From positions 1 to 8,623 of the forward strand of contig JAGNTT010000075.1 in assembly GCA_017987425.1 (NCBI GenBank): a stretch of DNA of 8,623 bases. The letters are read 5' to 3'. Origin of the DNA: Candidatus Omnitrophota bacterium. GTDB lineage: Bacteria; Omnitrophota; Gorgyraeia; Zapsychrales; Fredricksoniimonadaceae. Position numbers and translations under genes: made by a program. Below are positions 1-6,569 of the stretch, in pieces. The notes below the pieces were generated by a model. It saw nothing but the letters and a program-made list of their open reading frames with translations, had not been told where the DNA came from and ran no database searches. How positions within the stretch are numbered: position 1 is the first letter of the stretch; the number at the start of each line of letters is the position of its first letter.

Positions 1-320
1 ACTTCCTGTTTGGACCAGTGGGTCCTTAAGCGGCGGACGGCTTCTTTGATTTGTGTGTGGTGGGTGTCGTTGTCAACGGGGTTTCCGCGGCAGTCGTGAT
101 GACCGACAACGAAGAGGCGGGTGGATTTATTGACGTTAACGGAGACGGCGATACTGCGCAGGATTTCGGTGATGTCCTCCTGCTTGGCCAAAACACCGTC
201 CATGCCCGCCTCGGTGATGACATCCACGAAATCGACCGGATAATTCGATTTGAGCCAGGTCAAAACCGGCAGCTGAACGCGGCCGTCCATGCAATTCAAA
301 CACGTGATTCGTCTATCCAC
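1..320 (-). CDS. Beta-type (Pro_CA_2-like) carbonic anhydrase, 3' end beyond window
   Basis: Predicted zinc enzyme interconverting CO2 and bicarbonate in the cytoplasm. 106 codons are visible, with the C-terminus cut off by the left edge. The reading frame is open throughout. The residues that mark beta-class carbonic anhydrases are present: C-x-D-x-R as CMDGR (Cys10, Asp12, Arg14), and the H-x-x-C pair in VVGHHDC (His74, Cys77), followed by RGNPVDND. Cys10, His74 and Cys77 would bind zinc, with the Asp12-Arg14 dyad beside it. The wording around these motifs fits the small divergent family filed as putative carbonic anhydrase (Pro_CA_2) rather than the classical long form. I chose the GTG at 318-320 because GGGGAG sits just upstream and because an internal ATG at Met11 would remove zinc ligand Cys10. 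The gene is divergent from nuoJ. The family call is from remembered motifs. Confidence 0.8.
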   Translation of the reverse strand, partial: MDRRITCLNCMDGRVQLPVLTWLKSNYPVDFVDVITEAGMDGVLAKQEDITEILRSIAVSVNVNKSTRLFVVGHHDCRGNPVDNDTHHTQIKEAVRRLRTHWSKQE

Positions 321-346
321 TGTAATCTCCCCATTAAATTTTAGGC

Positions 347-375
347 ATTGTACTCAAAACATCTTAAGAAGGCAA
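347..375 (-). promoter_or_regulatory. Sigma70-type promoter for the carbonic anhydrase gene
   Basis: On the minus strand TTGCCT (375-370) is followed after exactly 17 bases by TACAAT (352-347). Transcription would start near 340 and give a leader of about 20 bases carrying the GGGGAG ribosome-binding site before the GTG start. Both boxes and the spacer fit the consensus well; no start site is known. Confidence 0.5.
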
Positions 376-392
376 CCATTTCCTTAAACTAA

Positions 393-521
393 TCACAAAA
401 GATGCCAGGCCAGCCGATAGTGTTGCTGATTGCAGACAGATAACCATTCCCGCGAGTACCATCTTTGGTAACTGCTCGCCTCATCTTCAGCCAGGAAAAT
501 GCTTTCGCCGCCCAAAATCAT
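393..521 (-). CDS. Possible 42-residue small protein, unrecognised
   Basis: An ATG at 521-519 opens a 42-codon frame ending in TGA at 395-393. It lies upstream of, and in the same direction as, the carbonic anhydrase gene. The product would be polar and aromatic, beginning MILGGESIFLAEDEASS and ending RLAWHLL, with four Trp residues counting toward an unusually aromatic composition if real. There is no convincing ribosome-binding site; only GAG eight bases before the ATG is seen. I recognise no family. It could be a chance frame, a remnant of a former gene, or a true small protein. The stop lies 18 bases before the -35 box of the next gene, so the frame does not overlap that promoter. Confidence 0.2.
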   Translation of the reverse strand: MILGGESIFLAEDEASSYQRWYSREWLSVCNQQHYRLAWHLL

Positions 522-585
522 TCAAAACACTCAATTTCCGCCCAATCGGCCGGAACCTAAAAATAAAAATTGACACTTCCTTGAC

Positions 586-638
586 TTGTCATAAATTTAT
601 CATTCTCTTATATTAAATAAACGCTAAATAAGTATAAT
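586..638 (+). promoter_or_regulatory. Promoter region of the nuoJKLMN operon
   Basis: TTGTCA (586-591), a 17-base spacer and TATATT (609-614) form a reasonable sigma70-type promoter, with a start expected near 621. A perfect TATAAT lies at 633-638 but has no good -35 box at normal spacing; if used, its transcript would begin near 645 and leave only about 24 untranslated bases. Another TTGACA stands at 570-575. The surrounding DNA is about 20% GC, so some of these matches may be chance. Confidence 0.45.
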
Positions 639-668
639 ATTGAATAACTTAGAAATTTTTCCCAAATT

Positions 669-1214
669 ATGTCGGACTTTTTCTTCTATTTCTTTGCAAC
701 CATATTAGTTCTGTCGGCGCTCACTGTCGTCCTTGCGCGCAATCCTCTCTATAATGTTTTGTCGCTGGTTGTGGCCAGCTTTTCCCTCGCTTCCCTGTTT
801 ATGCACATGGAAGCTTTTTTTGTGGGCGTTATCCTTTTGCTCGTTTACGCGGGCGCGGTCGTCATTTTCTTCCTGTTCGTGGTCATGTGCTTGAATCTGA
901 GCGCCCCGGTCCACACCACCAGCCAGCAAAACCGCTTCAAAACCATTGGCTGGCTGATCGGCCTCCTTCTGGCCACGGAATTTTATATCGTCATTCAGAG
1001 TTTTCTTGCCGCCCAGAACCTGCCTGCTTCATCGATCCGCGGGACCGTGGAAAACGTCGGCATCCTGATTTTCACCGACTATCTTCTTCCTTTCGAACTG
1101 ACATCGTTCATTTTATTTATCGCGATCTTCGGTATTGTTTCCCTGGCCAAAGGGGCCATGGAATCCACATGGGACAAAAAGAACGACGCTAAAAAAGCTC
1201 TAGAGAAATCATGA
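669..1214 (+). CDS. nuoJ: NADH-quinone oxidoreductase subunit J (ND6-like)
   Basis: Membrane subunit of complex I that sits between the quinone-site subunit H and the antiporter-like subunits, and helps link quinone reduction to proton movement. 181 residues, close to the usual bacterial length, with five predicted helices. The hallmark third helix VYAGAVVIFFLFVVMCLNL (residues 59-77, including the conserved Tyr60) matches the family's pi-bulge helix. A second family signature ends the protein: ENVGILIFTDYLLPFELTSF, then the last helix and a Lys-rich tail. It is the first gene of the operon. No Shine-Dalgarno sequence is visible before the ATG (upstream bases are AAATTTTTCCCAAATT), unlike most genes here. 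The start agrees with the family N-terminus. The stop overlaps the nuoK start by four bases (ATGA). Confidence 0.93.
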   Translation: MSDFFFYFFATILVLSALTVVLARNPLYNVLSLVVASFSLASLFMHMEAFFVGVILLLVYAGAVVIFFLFVVMCLNLSAPVHTTSQQNRFKTIGWLIGLLLATEFYIVIQSFLAAQNLPASSIRGTVENVGILIFTDYLLPFELTSFILFIAIFGIVSLAKGAMESTWDKKNDAKKALEKS

Positions 1215-1513
1215 TCAGCCTTATTCACTATATTGTCTTAAGCGGCATTATTTTTTCGATCGGCGTTGTCGGCGTCATCACCAGCCGCAACATTATCAAG
1301 ATCCTTCTTTCCCTGGAACTTCTATTGGCCGCCTCCAATCTTTCGTTCGTGGCTTTTTCCCGTTTTAACGGCGATTACACCGGACAGCTCGTTGTCTTCT
1401 TCGTCATTCTCGTGGCCGCCGCTGAAGTGGCCATCGGTCTGGCGATCGTTGTCCTCATGTACCGCAACTTCTCGACAATCCAGGCCGATGAATTAAAGGA
1501 ATTGAAATGGTAA
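1211..1513 (+). CDS. nuoK: NADH-quinone oxidoreductase subunit K (ND4L-like)
   Basis: Small membrane subunit of complex I that contributes to the fourth proton path, next to subunits J and N. It has exactly 100 residues, the typical length, and three predicted helices. The two essential membrane glutamates are at the same numbers as in E. coli: Glu36 in LLSLELLLAASNLSF and Glu72 in VAAAEVAIGLAIV. The start overlaps the nuoJ stop as ATGA, which points to translational coupling; AGAGAA just upstream is a weak ribosome-binding site. The last seven bases are shared with the start of nuoL. Nothing unusual was seen. Confidence 0.95.
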   Translation: MISLIHYIVLSGIIFSIGVVGVITSRNIIKILLSLELLLAASNLSFVAFSRFNGDYTGQLVVFFVILVAAAEVAIGLAIVVLMYRNFSTIQADELKELKW

Positions 1514-3348
1514 ATCCGTCTTTAGCCTGGATCTCTTTATTTTCTCCGCTCTTCGCCTGCGTGATCATTACGCTTTTCTTTCTGCGTTCGAAACTGTGGA
1601 GTTCATTGACAGCGATCGCCGGAATTTTGGTGTCCTTTGTCTGCTGCGTTATTCTGTTCACCCAGGTCTCCTCCGGACATCACGCCGTCCAGCTTGAACA
1701 CACCATTCCGTGGATCCGTTTCGAAACACTCACCATCGACTTGGGCGTTCTCATCAATCCGCTGGCCATCATGATGCTCATGGTCGTCACCGGCGTCGGC
1801 AGCGCGATCTTCATTTATTCCAAAGGCTATATGGCCGATGATCCGAGCAGCCCCCGATTTTTCTCGTATTTGAGTTTGTTTGCTTTCTCCATGATCGGCA
1901 TTGTGCTCGCCAACAACTTTATTCAGCTCTTCATGTTTTGGGAACTAGTTGGTTTAAGTTCTTATCTCCTGATCGGTTTCTGGTATGCCAAACCTTCGGC
2001 GGCCGATGCCGGTGTGAAAGCCTTCATCGTCAACCGCGTGGCGGATTTCGGATTCCTCTGCGGGATTATTTTCCTTTGGAGCCTGTCCGCTGGAGATGCC
2101 GGCCGCAGCTTTGCCTTTACAGATTTGGCCCGTGTTGTTCCGGCGATCGATCCCGGTCTACTGACAGCCGCGGCGCTATTGATCTTCTGCGGCGTTATCG
2201 GTAAATCCGCCCAGGTCCCTCTGCATGTCTGGCTCGCCGACGCCATGGAAGGCCCGACACCTGTCAGCGCGCTCATCCACGCCGCGACAATGGTGGCGGC
2301 AGGTATTTATCTTTTGGCCCGTACATTCTTTTTGTTCGAACCGCTGACAGAGGCACTCACGGTGATTGCCTACGTCGGCGCCTTCACCGCCTTCATGGCC
2401 GCGACGCTTGCCGTTGTCGAGAATGACATCAAACGCATCCTCGCCTATTCAACGCTGAGCCAGTTGGGTTACATGGTCATGGCTTTGGGTTTGGCCGGTC
2501 CTCTCCAAGGCATGTATCACTTGACCACGCACGCGTTCTTCAAAGCCCTCCTCTTCTTGGGCGCGGGCAGCGTTATCTACGGACTCCATCACGAACAGGA
2601 CATCTGGAAGATGCGCGGGCTCTTGAAACAAATGCCGATCACCGGCATTACGTTTCTCCTGGGAACGCTGGCACTTTGCGGCATCTTCCCCTTAAGCGGC
2701 TTCTGGAGCAAGGACGAAATCCTCGCCCTCGCCGCCGAACACAACACGCTTTTATATCTGGTTGGGACCGTCACAAGCGGGCTCACCGCTTTTTATATGG
2801 GCCGTCTGTTTTTCACCGCGTTCTGGGGCGAAGGCGACAAGAAACATCCCGCCCACGAATCTCCGGCGGTCATGACCTTTCCCCTGATCTTCCTGGCCAT
2901 CCTGTCCGTCTTCGGCGGATTTTTGGGAATCCCTCATTTGATTTATCCGGAAGCGGAACATCCGCATTTTAATGTCACGGTGGCGCTGATTTCTTCGGTC
3001 GTGGCGGTGATTGGCTTAAGCATTGCCTATATGATTTACGGCAAACGTCCGTCGAGCGATCCGATCGTCAGCAAGTTGGGACCTCTCTATCCCATTCTTA
3101 AAAGCAAATATTATTTCGATGACGTTTACGCTTGGTATGTGAATTCGGTCCAGCAGAGTTTCGCGAGACTTCTCGCATGGTTTGAAGACTTAGTCATTGA
3201 CCGCTCCGGCGTTCACGGCTTAACCGGAACCGCCAAAGCGACCGGCGATGTTCTTCGCAAACTGCAGACAGGCGTCGTGCAGTTTTATGCCCTGGTCTTC
3301 GTGCTCGGGGTCGTGGTCATCTTTTTTGTCATGGTAAGAACCTTATGA
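1507..3348 (+). CDS. nuoL: NADH-quinone oxidoreductase subunit L (ND5-like antiporter module)
   Basis: Outermost proton-pumping subunit of complex I, related to Mrp antiporters. 613 residues, normal for the family, ending with the long lateral helix and final anchor helix (about 530-610). The residues of the central proton path are all present: Glu146 in FWELVGLSSYLLIGFWY, Asp180 in NRVADFGF, Lys233 in IGKSAQVPLHVWLADAMEGPT, His258 in LIHAATMVAAG, His338, His342 and Lys346 in YHLTTHAFFKAL, and Lys402-Asp403 in SGFWSKDEI. These match E. coli Glu144, Asp178, Lys229, His254, His334, His338, Lys342 and Lys399-Asp400. The ATG overlaps the end of nuoK by seven bases and has AAAGGA six bases upstream. 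The gene therefore looks like a fully working channel subunit. Confidence 0.96.
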   Translation: MVNPSLAWISLFSPLFACVIITLFFLRSKLWSSLTAIAGILVSFVCCVILFTQVSSGHHAVQLEHTIPWIRFETLTIDLGVLINPLAIMMLMVVTGVGSAIFIYSKGYMADDPSSPRFFSYLSLFAFSMIGIVLANNFIQLFMFWELVGLSSYLLIGFWYAKPSAADAGVKAFIVNRVADFGFLCGIIFLWSLSAGDAGRSFAFTDLARVVPAIDPGLLTAAALLIFCGVIGKSAQVPLHVWLADAMEGPTPVSALIHAATMVAAGIYLLARTFFLFEPLTEALTVIAYVGAFTAFMAATLAVVENDIKRILAYSTLSQLGYMVMALGLAGPLQGMYHLTTHAFFKALLFLGAGSVIYGLHHEQDIWKMRGLLKQMPITGITFLLGTLALCGIFPLSGFWSKDEILALAAEHNTLLYLVGTVTSGLTAFYMGRLFFTAFWGEGDKKHPAHESPAVMTFPLIFLAILSVFGGFLGIPHLIYPEAEHPHFNVTVALISSVVAVIGLSIAYMIYGKRPSSDPIVSKLGPLYPILKSKYYFDDVYAWYVNSVQQSFARLLAWFEDLVIDRSGVHGLTGTAKATGDVLRKLQTGVVQFYALVFVLGVVVIFFVMVRTL

Positions 3349-4832
3349 TCGAACATCCTCTTTCGTGGATCTTTTTATTCCCGCTGGCCGCGCTGGCCGT
3401 TCTCTTATTACTGCCGGCGAGTAACACCGCGCTCATCCGCAATGTTGCCATCGGTGGCGTCTCAGTATCATCCATTTTATCGGTGTGGGTCTTTGCCGCC
3501 TACGATCATGTGACCGCCGGTTTTCAGTTCATCGACAAAGTCACCTGGGTCGCCCCGTTCGGCATTTCCTATAATTTAGGCATCGACGGGATCAACAGCG
3601 TGCTTGTGCTTTTGCTCGGCATCTGTTCCCTTGCCGGCGTTCTCATTTCCAAAAGCGTCACGCACCGCGTGAAGGAATATTACATCCTTCTTCTTTTGAT
3701 GGTCATCGGTACGTACGGCGCGTTTCTCTCGCTCGATATTTTCTTTTTCTACTTCTTCCACGAAATTGCGGCCATTCCGGCCTATCTTCTGATTGCGATC
3801 TGGGGCACTAACCGCAAAGAATACGCGGCCATGAAGCTGACGCTATATCTGACAGCCGGCGCCTCTCTGGCTTTGATCGGACTGATCGCGCTTTATCTGG
3901 CCGTCGGATTAAATACGTTCGACCTGGTGCAGATCCAGCAGCATCTGATGAGCAATCCTCTCCCCGCCGATGTCCAGCACTGGATATTTCCGCTCATCGT
4001 CCTCGGCTTTGGAGTGACATTAACTCTCTGGCCCTTCTATACTTGGGCGCCTGTCGGATATGCCGAAGCGCCGACAGCCGTCAGCATGCTTCACGCGGGC
4101 GTTCTTAAAAAATTGGGCGCTTACGCGATCCTGCGTTTCGCCGTTCAGTTGATGCCGGATGCGGCGCAGACGTGGATGCCGGTCATCGCGACTCTGGCCG
4201 TCCTTAATATCGTCTTCTGCGGATTGGTAGCGCTCACCCAGCGCGACCTCAAATATATTCTGGCTTATTCAAGCTGCAGCCACATGGGATACATTCTTCT
4301 CGGCCTTGCGTGCGTGAATATCATCGGCATTAACGGCGTTGTCTTCCTGATGTTCGCTCACGGCATTATGGCGGCGCTCGCTTTTGCTTTGACCGGCGCC
4401 ATTTCCGACCAGACCAAAACGCGCAATATTGATGAATTGGGCGGGCTCCTGAAAGTCATGCCTTTTATCGCTGTCTGCCTTGTGATGACGGCGATGGCCT
4501 CCGCCGGTGTTCCGGGATTCGCCAACTTTGTCGGCGAGATCATGGTTCTTCTTGGCGCGTGGGATCAATACCAAACACAAACGGTCTTTGCCATTCTCGG
4601 TATTGTGATCACCGCGATCTATATGCTTAAAGTCATTCGCATCGCCCTTCAGGGTCCGTTAAATGCACGCTGGAATAAACTGCAGGACGCCCAGACCCTC
4701 CAGGCTAAATTACCGTATCTTCTGCTTCTCGGCGCCTTGATGGCTGCCGGATGCTGGCCGTCCCTGATCATGAAAAATGTTCAGCCGGCGACTAAAGCCA
4801 TTTCGGAAAATATAAGATTTCAGTATCAGTGA
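3345..4832 (+). CDS. nuoM: NADH-quinone oxidoreductase subunit M (ND4-like), variant lacking the TM7 lysine
   Basis: Middle antiporter-like subunit of complex I, 495 residues and about 14 helices. Conserved points seen: Glu140 in FFFYFFHEIAAIPAYLL (E. coli Glu144), Lys256 in HAGVLKKLGAY (Lys265), His313 in SHMG (His322), His339 in FAHG (His348) and Glu398 in FANFVGEIM (Glu407). The TM7 segment is different. E. coli has AVKMP...WLPDAHSQAPT; here it is GVTLT...WAPVGYAEAPT, so the central lysine (E. coli Lys234) becomes Thr225 and the Asp and His of WLPDAH become Val237 and Tyr239. An extra lysine, Lys255, is next to Lys256. The start overlaps nuoL by four bases (ATGA); its ribosome-binding site is weak. 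The last codons and stop lie inside a CAGT-rich repeat. Identity as NuoM follows from gene order and from the HEIAAIPAYLL and NFVGE segments. Confidence 0.93.
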   Translation: MIEHPLSWIFLFPLAALAVLLLLPASNTALIRNVAIGGVSVSSILSVWVFAAYDHVTAGFQFIDKVTWVAPFGISYNLGIDGINSVLVLLLGICSLAGVLISKSVTHRVKEYYILLLLMVIGTYGAFLSLDIFFFYFFHEIAAIPAYLLIAIWGTNRKEYAAMKLTLYLTAGASLALIGLIALYLAVGLNTFDLVQIQQHLMSNPLPADVQHWIFPLIVLGFGVTLTLWPFYTWAPVGYAEAPTAVSMLHAGVLKKLGAYAILRFAVQLMPDAAQTWMPVIATLAVLNIVFCGLVALTQRDLKYILAYSSCSHMGYILLGLACVNIIGINGVVFLMFAHGIMAALAFALTGAISDQTKTRNIDELGGLLKVMPFIAVCLVMTAMASAGVPGFANFVGEIMVLLGAWDQYQTQTVFAILGIVITAIYMLKVIRIALQGPLNARWNKLQDAQTLQAKLPYLLLLGALMAAGCWPSLIMKNVQPATKAISENIRFQYQ

Positions 4833-4887
4833 CCAGTACCAGTGGTCAGCAATCATACTGACCACAGACCACTGACACTGACCACTG
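4821..4887. repeat. CAGTGGTCAG/CTGACCACTG repeat cluster between nuoM and nuoN
   Basis: Short direct and inverted copies of CAGTGGTCAG-like words fill the nuoM-nuoN gap and reach into the last nuoM codons. CAGTGGTCAG at 4840-4849 is perfectly complementary to CTGACCACTG at 4878-4887. GTGGTCAG at 4842-4849 can instead pair with CTGACCAC at 4858-4865 across an eight-base loop, so two hairpins compete. Further partial copies are CAGTGACCAGT (4827-4837) and GACCACTGAC (4867-4876). No run of T follows, so it does not look like a terminator. The repeat ends just before the nuoN ribosome-binding site. Confidence 0.75.
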
Positions 4888-4905
4888 TTAAAAGGAAAGT
4901 CAAAT

Positions 4906-6342
4906 ATGTTCCCTTCTATCGCATGGAATTTATGTTCGCTTGAATGCCTGATCGCGGCCTCGCTCATCGGGCTCATCATCGCCGATATTGTCATGCCCCC
5001 AAAAATCAAATCCGACTGGATGGGAGCATCGAGCCTGATCGCCGCCGCCGGTCTTTTGTGCTTCTGGCTCACCCAGCAGGGAATCTCGGGCGCTACATTC
5101 GGCGGGATGTTCATCCTGGATCCCATGGCCTGGTTCTTTAAAGCATTTTTCCTGACCACCATGATCTTTGTGTTCATCATGACGCATCAGTTTTTCAAAA
5201 CGCTCCCCCAGCCTAAGAACGAACTTTATCTATTGCTCTGGCTGGCGCTTCTGGGTATGTGTCTCGTTGCCTCATCGGCCGACTTCATTCTTCTTTTTAT
5301 CTCGCTTGAAATGCTGACGCTCTCTCTCTATGTCATGACGGCTTATCTGAAAAGCGACAGGCATTCGCTCGAAGCGGGCATGAAATATCTGATCTTGGGC
5401 GCGTTGTCGTCCGGCTTCTTCCTCTACGGCATCAGTTTTCTCTACGGGGTCACGCACTCGACCGGATTTGAAGCCATCCAGCGCTATGCCATTCTGCATT
5501 CGATGACGCCCATGGTCACCTTAGCGCTTGTCTTTATCTTCGCGGCCATCGGCTTTAAGATCGCGTCCGTTCCCTTTCACCTTTGGGTCCCGGACGTTTA
5601 TCAGGGCGCGCCCACACCGGTCACCGCTTTATTATCAGTCGGGTCCAAGGCCGCGGGCTTTGTCATCCTCATGCGTTTGTTCCTCGGCGTCTTTTCATCC
5701 TGGCACGTCGAATGGAGCACTCTTCTGGCCGCGCTTGCCGCCATCACCATGTGTTACGGTAATCTCGGAGCGATGTTCCAGACGAACATCAAACGCCTGC
5801 TCGGTTATTCAAGCATCGGTCATGCCGGATATCTGCTGATGGGCGCCGCCGCCGGCGGATCGCTCGGAGCTTCCGCGATCAATTTCTATTTATTAGGCTA
5901 TCTGTTTACAAACCTGGCCGCGTTTCTGGGGATCATTCTTTTCTCCGTCGCCACCAAGAGCGATGAGCTCGAAGATTATGCCGGACTTGCCCATCGTTCC
6001 GGTCTTCTGGCAGGTGTATTTTTACTGGCTTTGGTTTCACTGGCGGGCGTACCGCCCCTGGTAGGGTTCTTTGGAAAGTTTGTACTTCTTATGGCCACCG
6101 TTAAGAGCGGCATGATGTGGCTCGCGCTTGTGGCCGTCGTCAACATCGTGATTTCGCTTTACTACTACCTCATGATCGTCAAACGCATCTATGTGGATGC
6201 GCCGCGCGTCAAAACCCCCATCGTTATTTCCGCGCGCATGCAGATCGTCCTGCTGCTTGCGATGGCGGGCATCATCGGCATCGGGATCTTCCAGGGACCG
6301 TTCATGGAAGCCTCCTTGACCGCCTCTAAAGGCCTGTTTTAA
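4906..6342 (+). CDS. nuoN: NADH-quinone oxidoreductase subunit N (ND2-like antiporter module)
   Basis: Third antiporter-like, proton-translocating subunit of complex I; 478 residues, usual length. Key residues are conserved: Glu135 in LLFISLEMLTLSLYV (E. coli Glu133), Lys160 (Lys158), Lys218 in AIGFKIASVPFHLWVPDVYQ (Lys217), Lys248 in SVGSKAAGF (Lys247), His306 in IGHAGYL, and Lys391 in PPLVGFFGKFVLL (Lys395). Unlike nuoJ-K-L-M, it does not overlap the previous gene: a 73-base gap filled with inverted repeats lies before it. It has a clear AAAGGAAAG ribosome-binding site six bases before the ATG. It is the last gene of the operon, and its TAA stop (6340-6342) falls in the arm of an inverted repeat. 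Confidence 0.96.
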   Translation: MFPSIAWNLCSLECLIAASLIGLIIADIVMPPKIKSDWMGASSLIAAAGLLCFWLTQQGISGATFGGMFILDPMAWFFKAFFLTTMIFVFIMTHQFFKTLPQPKNELYLLLWLALLGMCLVASSADFILLFISLEMLTLSLYVMTAYLKSDRHSLEAGMKYLILGALSSGFFLYGISFLYGVTHSTGFEAIQRYAILHSMTPMVTLALVFIFAAIGFKIASVPFHLWVPDVYQGAPTPVTALLSVGSKAAGFVILMRLFLGVFSSWHVEWSTLLAALAAITMCYGNLGAMFQTNIKRLLGYSSIGHAGYLLMGAAAGGSLGASAINFYLLGYLFTNLAAFLGIILFSVATKSDELEDYAGLAHRSGLLAGVFLLALVSLAGVPPLVGFFGKFVLLMATVKSGMMWLALVAVVNIVISLYYYLMIVKRIYVDAPRVKTPIVISARMQIVLLLAMAGIIGIGIFQGPFMEASLTASKGLF

Positions 6343-6433
6343 TTGATCTGCCTTTGACCAATCACAATGTTAAATCTCCCTTTCAAATCCATGTTTGGAG
6401 ATTTAACATTCTATTTCAAGAGAAGATCAATTA
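6340..6433 (+). repeat. Inverted repeat over the nuoN stop enclosing a 14-bp hairpin
   Basis: TAATTGATCT (6340-6349), which includes the nuoN stop codon, is perfectly complementary to AGATCAATTA (6424-6433). Nested inside is a perfect 14-bp stem, AATGTTAAATCTCC (6366-6379) with GGAGATTTAACATT (6397-6410), closing a 17-base loop. No T-run follows the inner stem, so it may protect the mRNA 3' end or be a weak stop rather than a standard intrinsic terminator. TTGATCT (6343-6349) could instead pair with AGATCAA at 6433-6439. Confidence 0.6.
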
Positions 6434-6434
6434 G

Positions 6435-6475
6435 ATCAAATCTCACCCTAGCTCCGATTACGCCTGAGATTTGAT
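6435..6475. repeat. 11-bp inverted repeat, second hairpin after nuoN
   Basis: ATCAAATCTCA (6435-6445) pairs perfectly with TGAGATTTGAT (6465-6475) across a 19-base loop. The stem core AAATCTC/GAGATTT is the same as in the hairpin at 6366-6410. No T-tract follows on either strand. Confidence 0.6.
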
Positions 6476-6509
6476 GTTCTCAAGATTACTTTAACTTTCT
6501 CAAATAAAA

Positions 6510-6554
6510 AAAACGATAAACCTCCTAATTATCTTTAGAGAGATTTATCGTTTT
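6510..6554. terminator. Bidirectional intrinsic terminator between nuoN and the minus-strand operon
   Basis: AAAACGATAAA (6510-6520) pairs with TTTATCGTTTT (6544-6554). The stem continues inward with CTC/GAG and CTAA/TTAG, broken by a mismatch and a bulged A, to a six-base loop. Read on the minus strand the stem is followed by eight T (A-run 6506-6513), ideal for ending the operon whose last stop is at 6570. Read on the plus strand the stem ends in TTTTGTTT, so it can also stop nuo transcription. Confidence 0.8.
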
Positions 6555-6569
6555 GTTTATCAGAAAGCG

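Larger units (their letters stand above)
321..668. other. Divergent intergenic region between carbonic anhydrase and nuoJ
   Basis: This 348-base stretch separates two divergently read genes. It has a promoter for each direction, near 347-375 (minus) and 586-638 (plus). The middle part (about 393-560) is of ordinary composition and holds a small minus-strand open frame of 42 codons. It also contains a short imperfect hairpin (GCGAG at 452-456 with CTCGC at 475-479, and ACC/GGT inside it). AAAGATG at 398-404 could pair with CATCTTT at 460-466. From 561 to 668 only about 20% of bases are G or C. I recognise no riboswitch, tRNA or mobile element here. Confidence 0.6.

Noticed and set aside
51..344. 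Plus-strand open frame of 97 codons at the left edge
   Set aside because: It is the complement of the carbonic anhydrase gene, which has the CMDGR and GHHDC motifs, a promoter and a ribosome-binding site; the plus-strand translation resembles nothing.
571..591. TGACA...TGTCA as an FNR/CRP-type operator upstream of nuoJ
   Set aside because: Only the outer five bases are symmetric and neither FNR nor CRP consensus is matched; more likely promoter elements in AT-rich DNA.
4821..4887. Short CRISPR-like array between nuoM and nuoN
   Set aside because: The repeated words are about 10 bases, irregularly spaced, and partly inverted, with no uniform spacers and no cas genes.
6366..6410. 14-bp stem after nuoN as a standard Rho-independent terminator
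   Set aside because: The stem is AT-rich and no T-tract follows; the structure at 6510-6554 is the better terminator.
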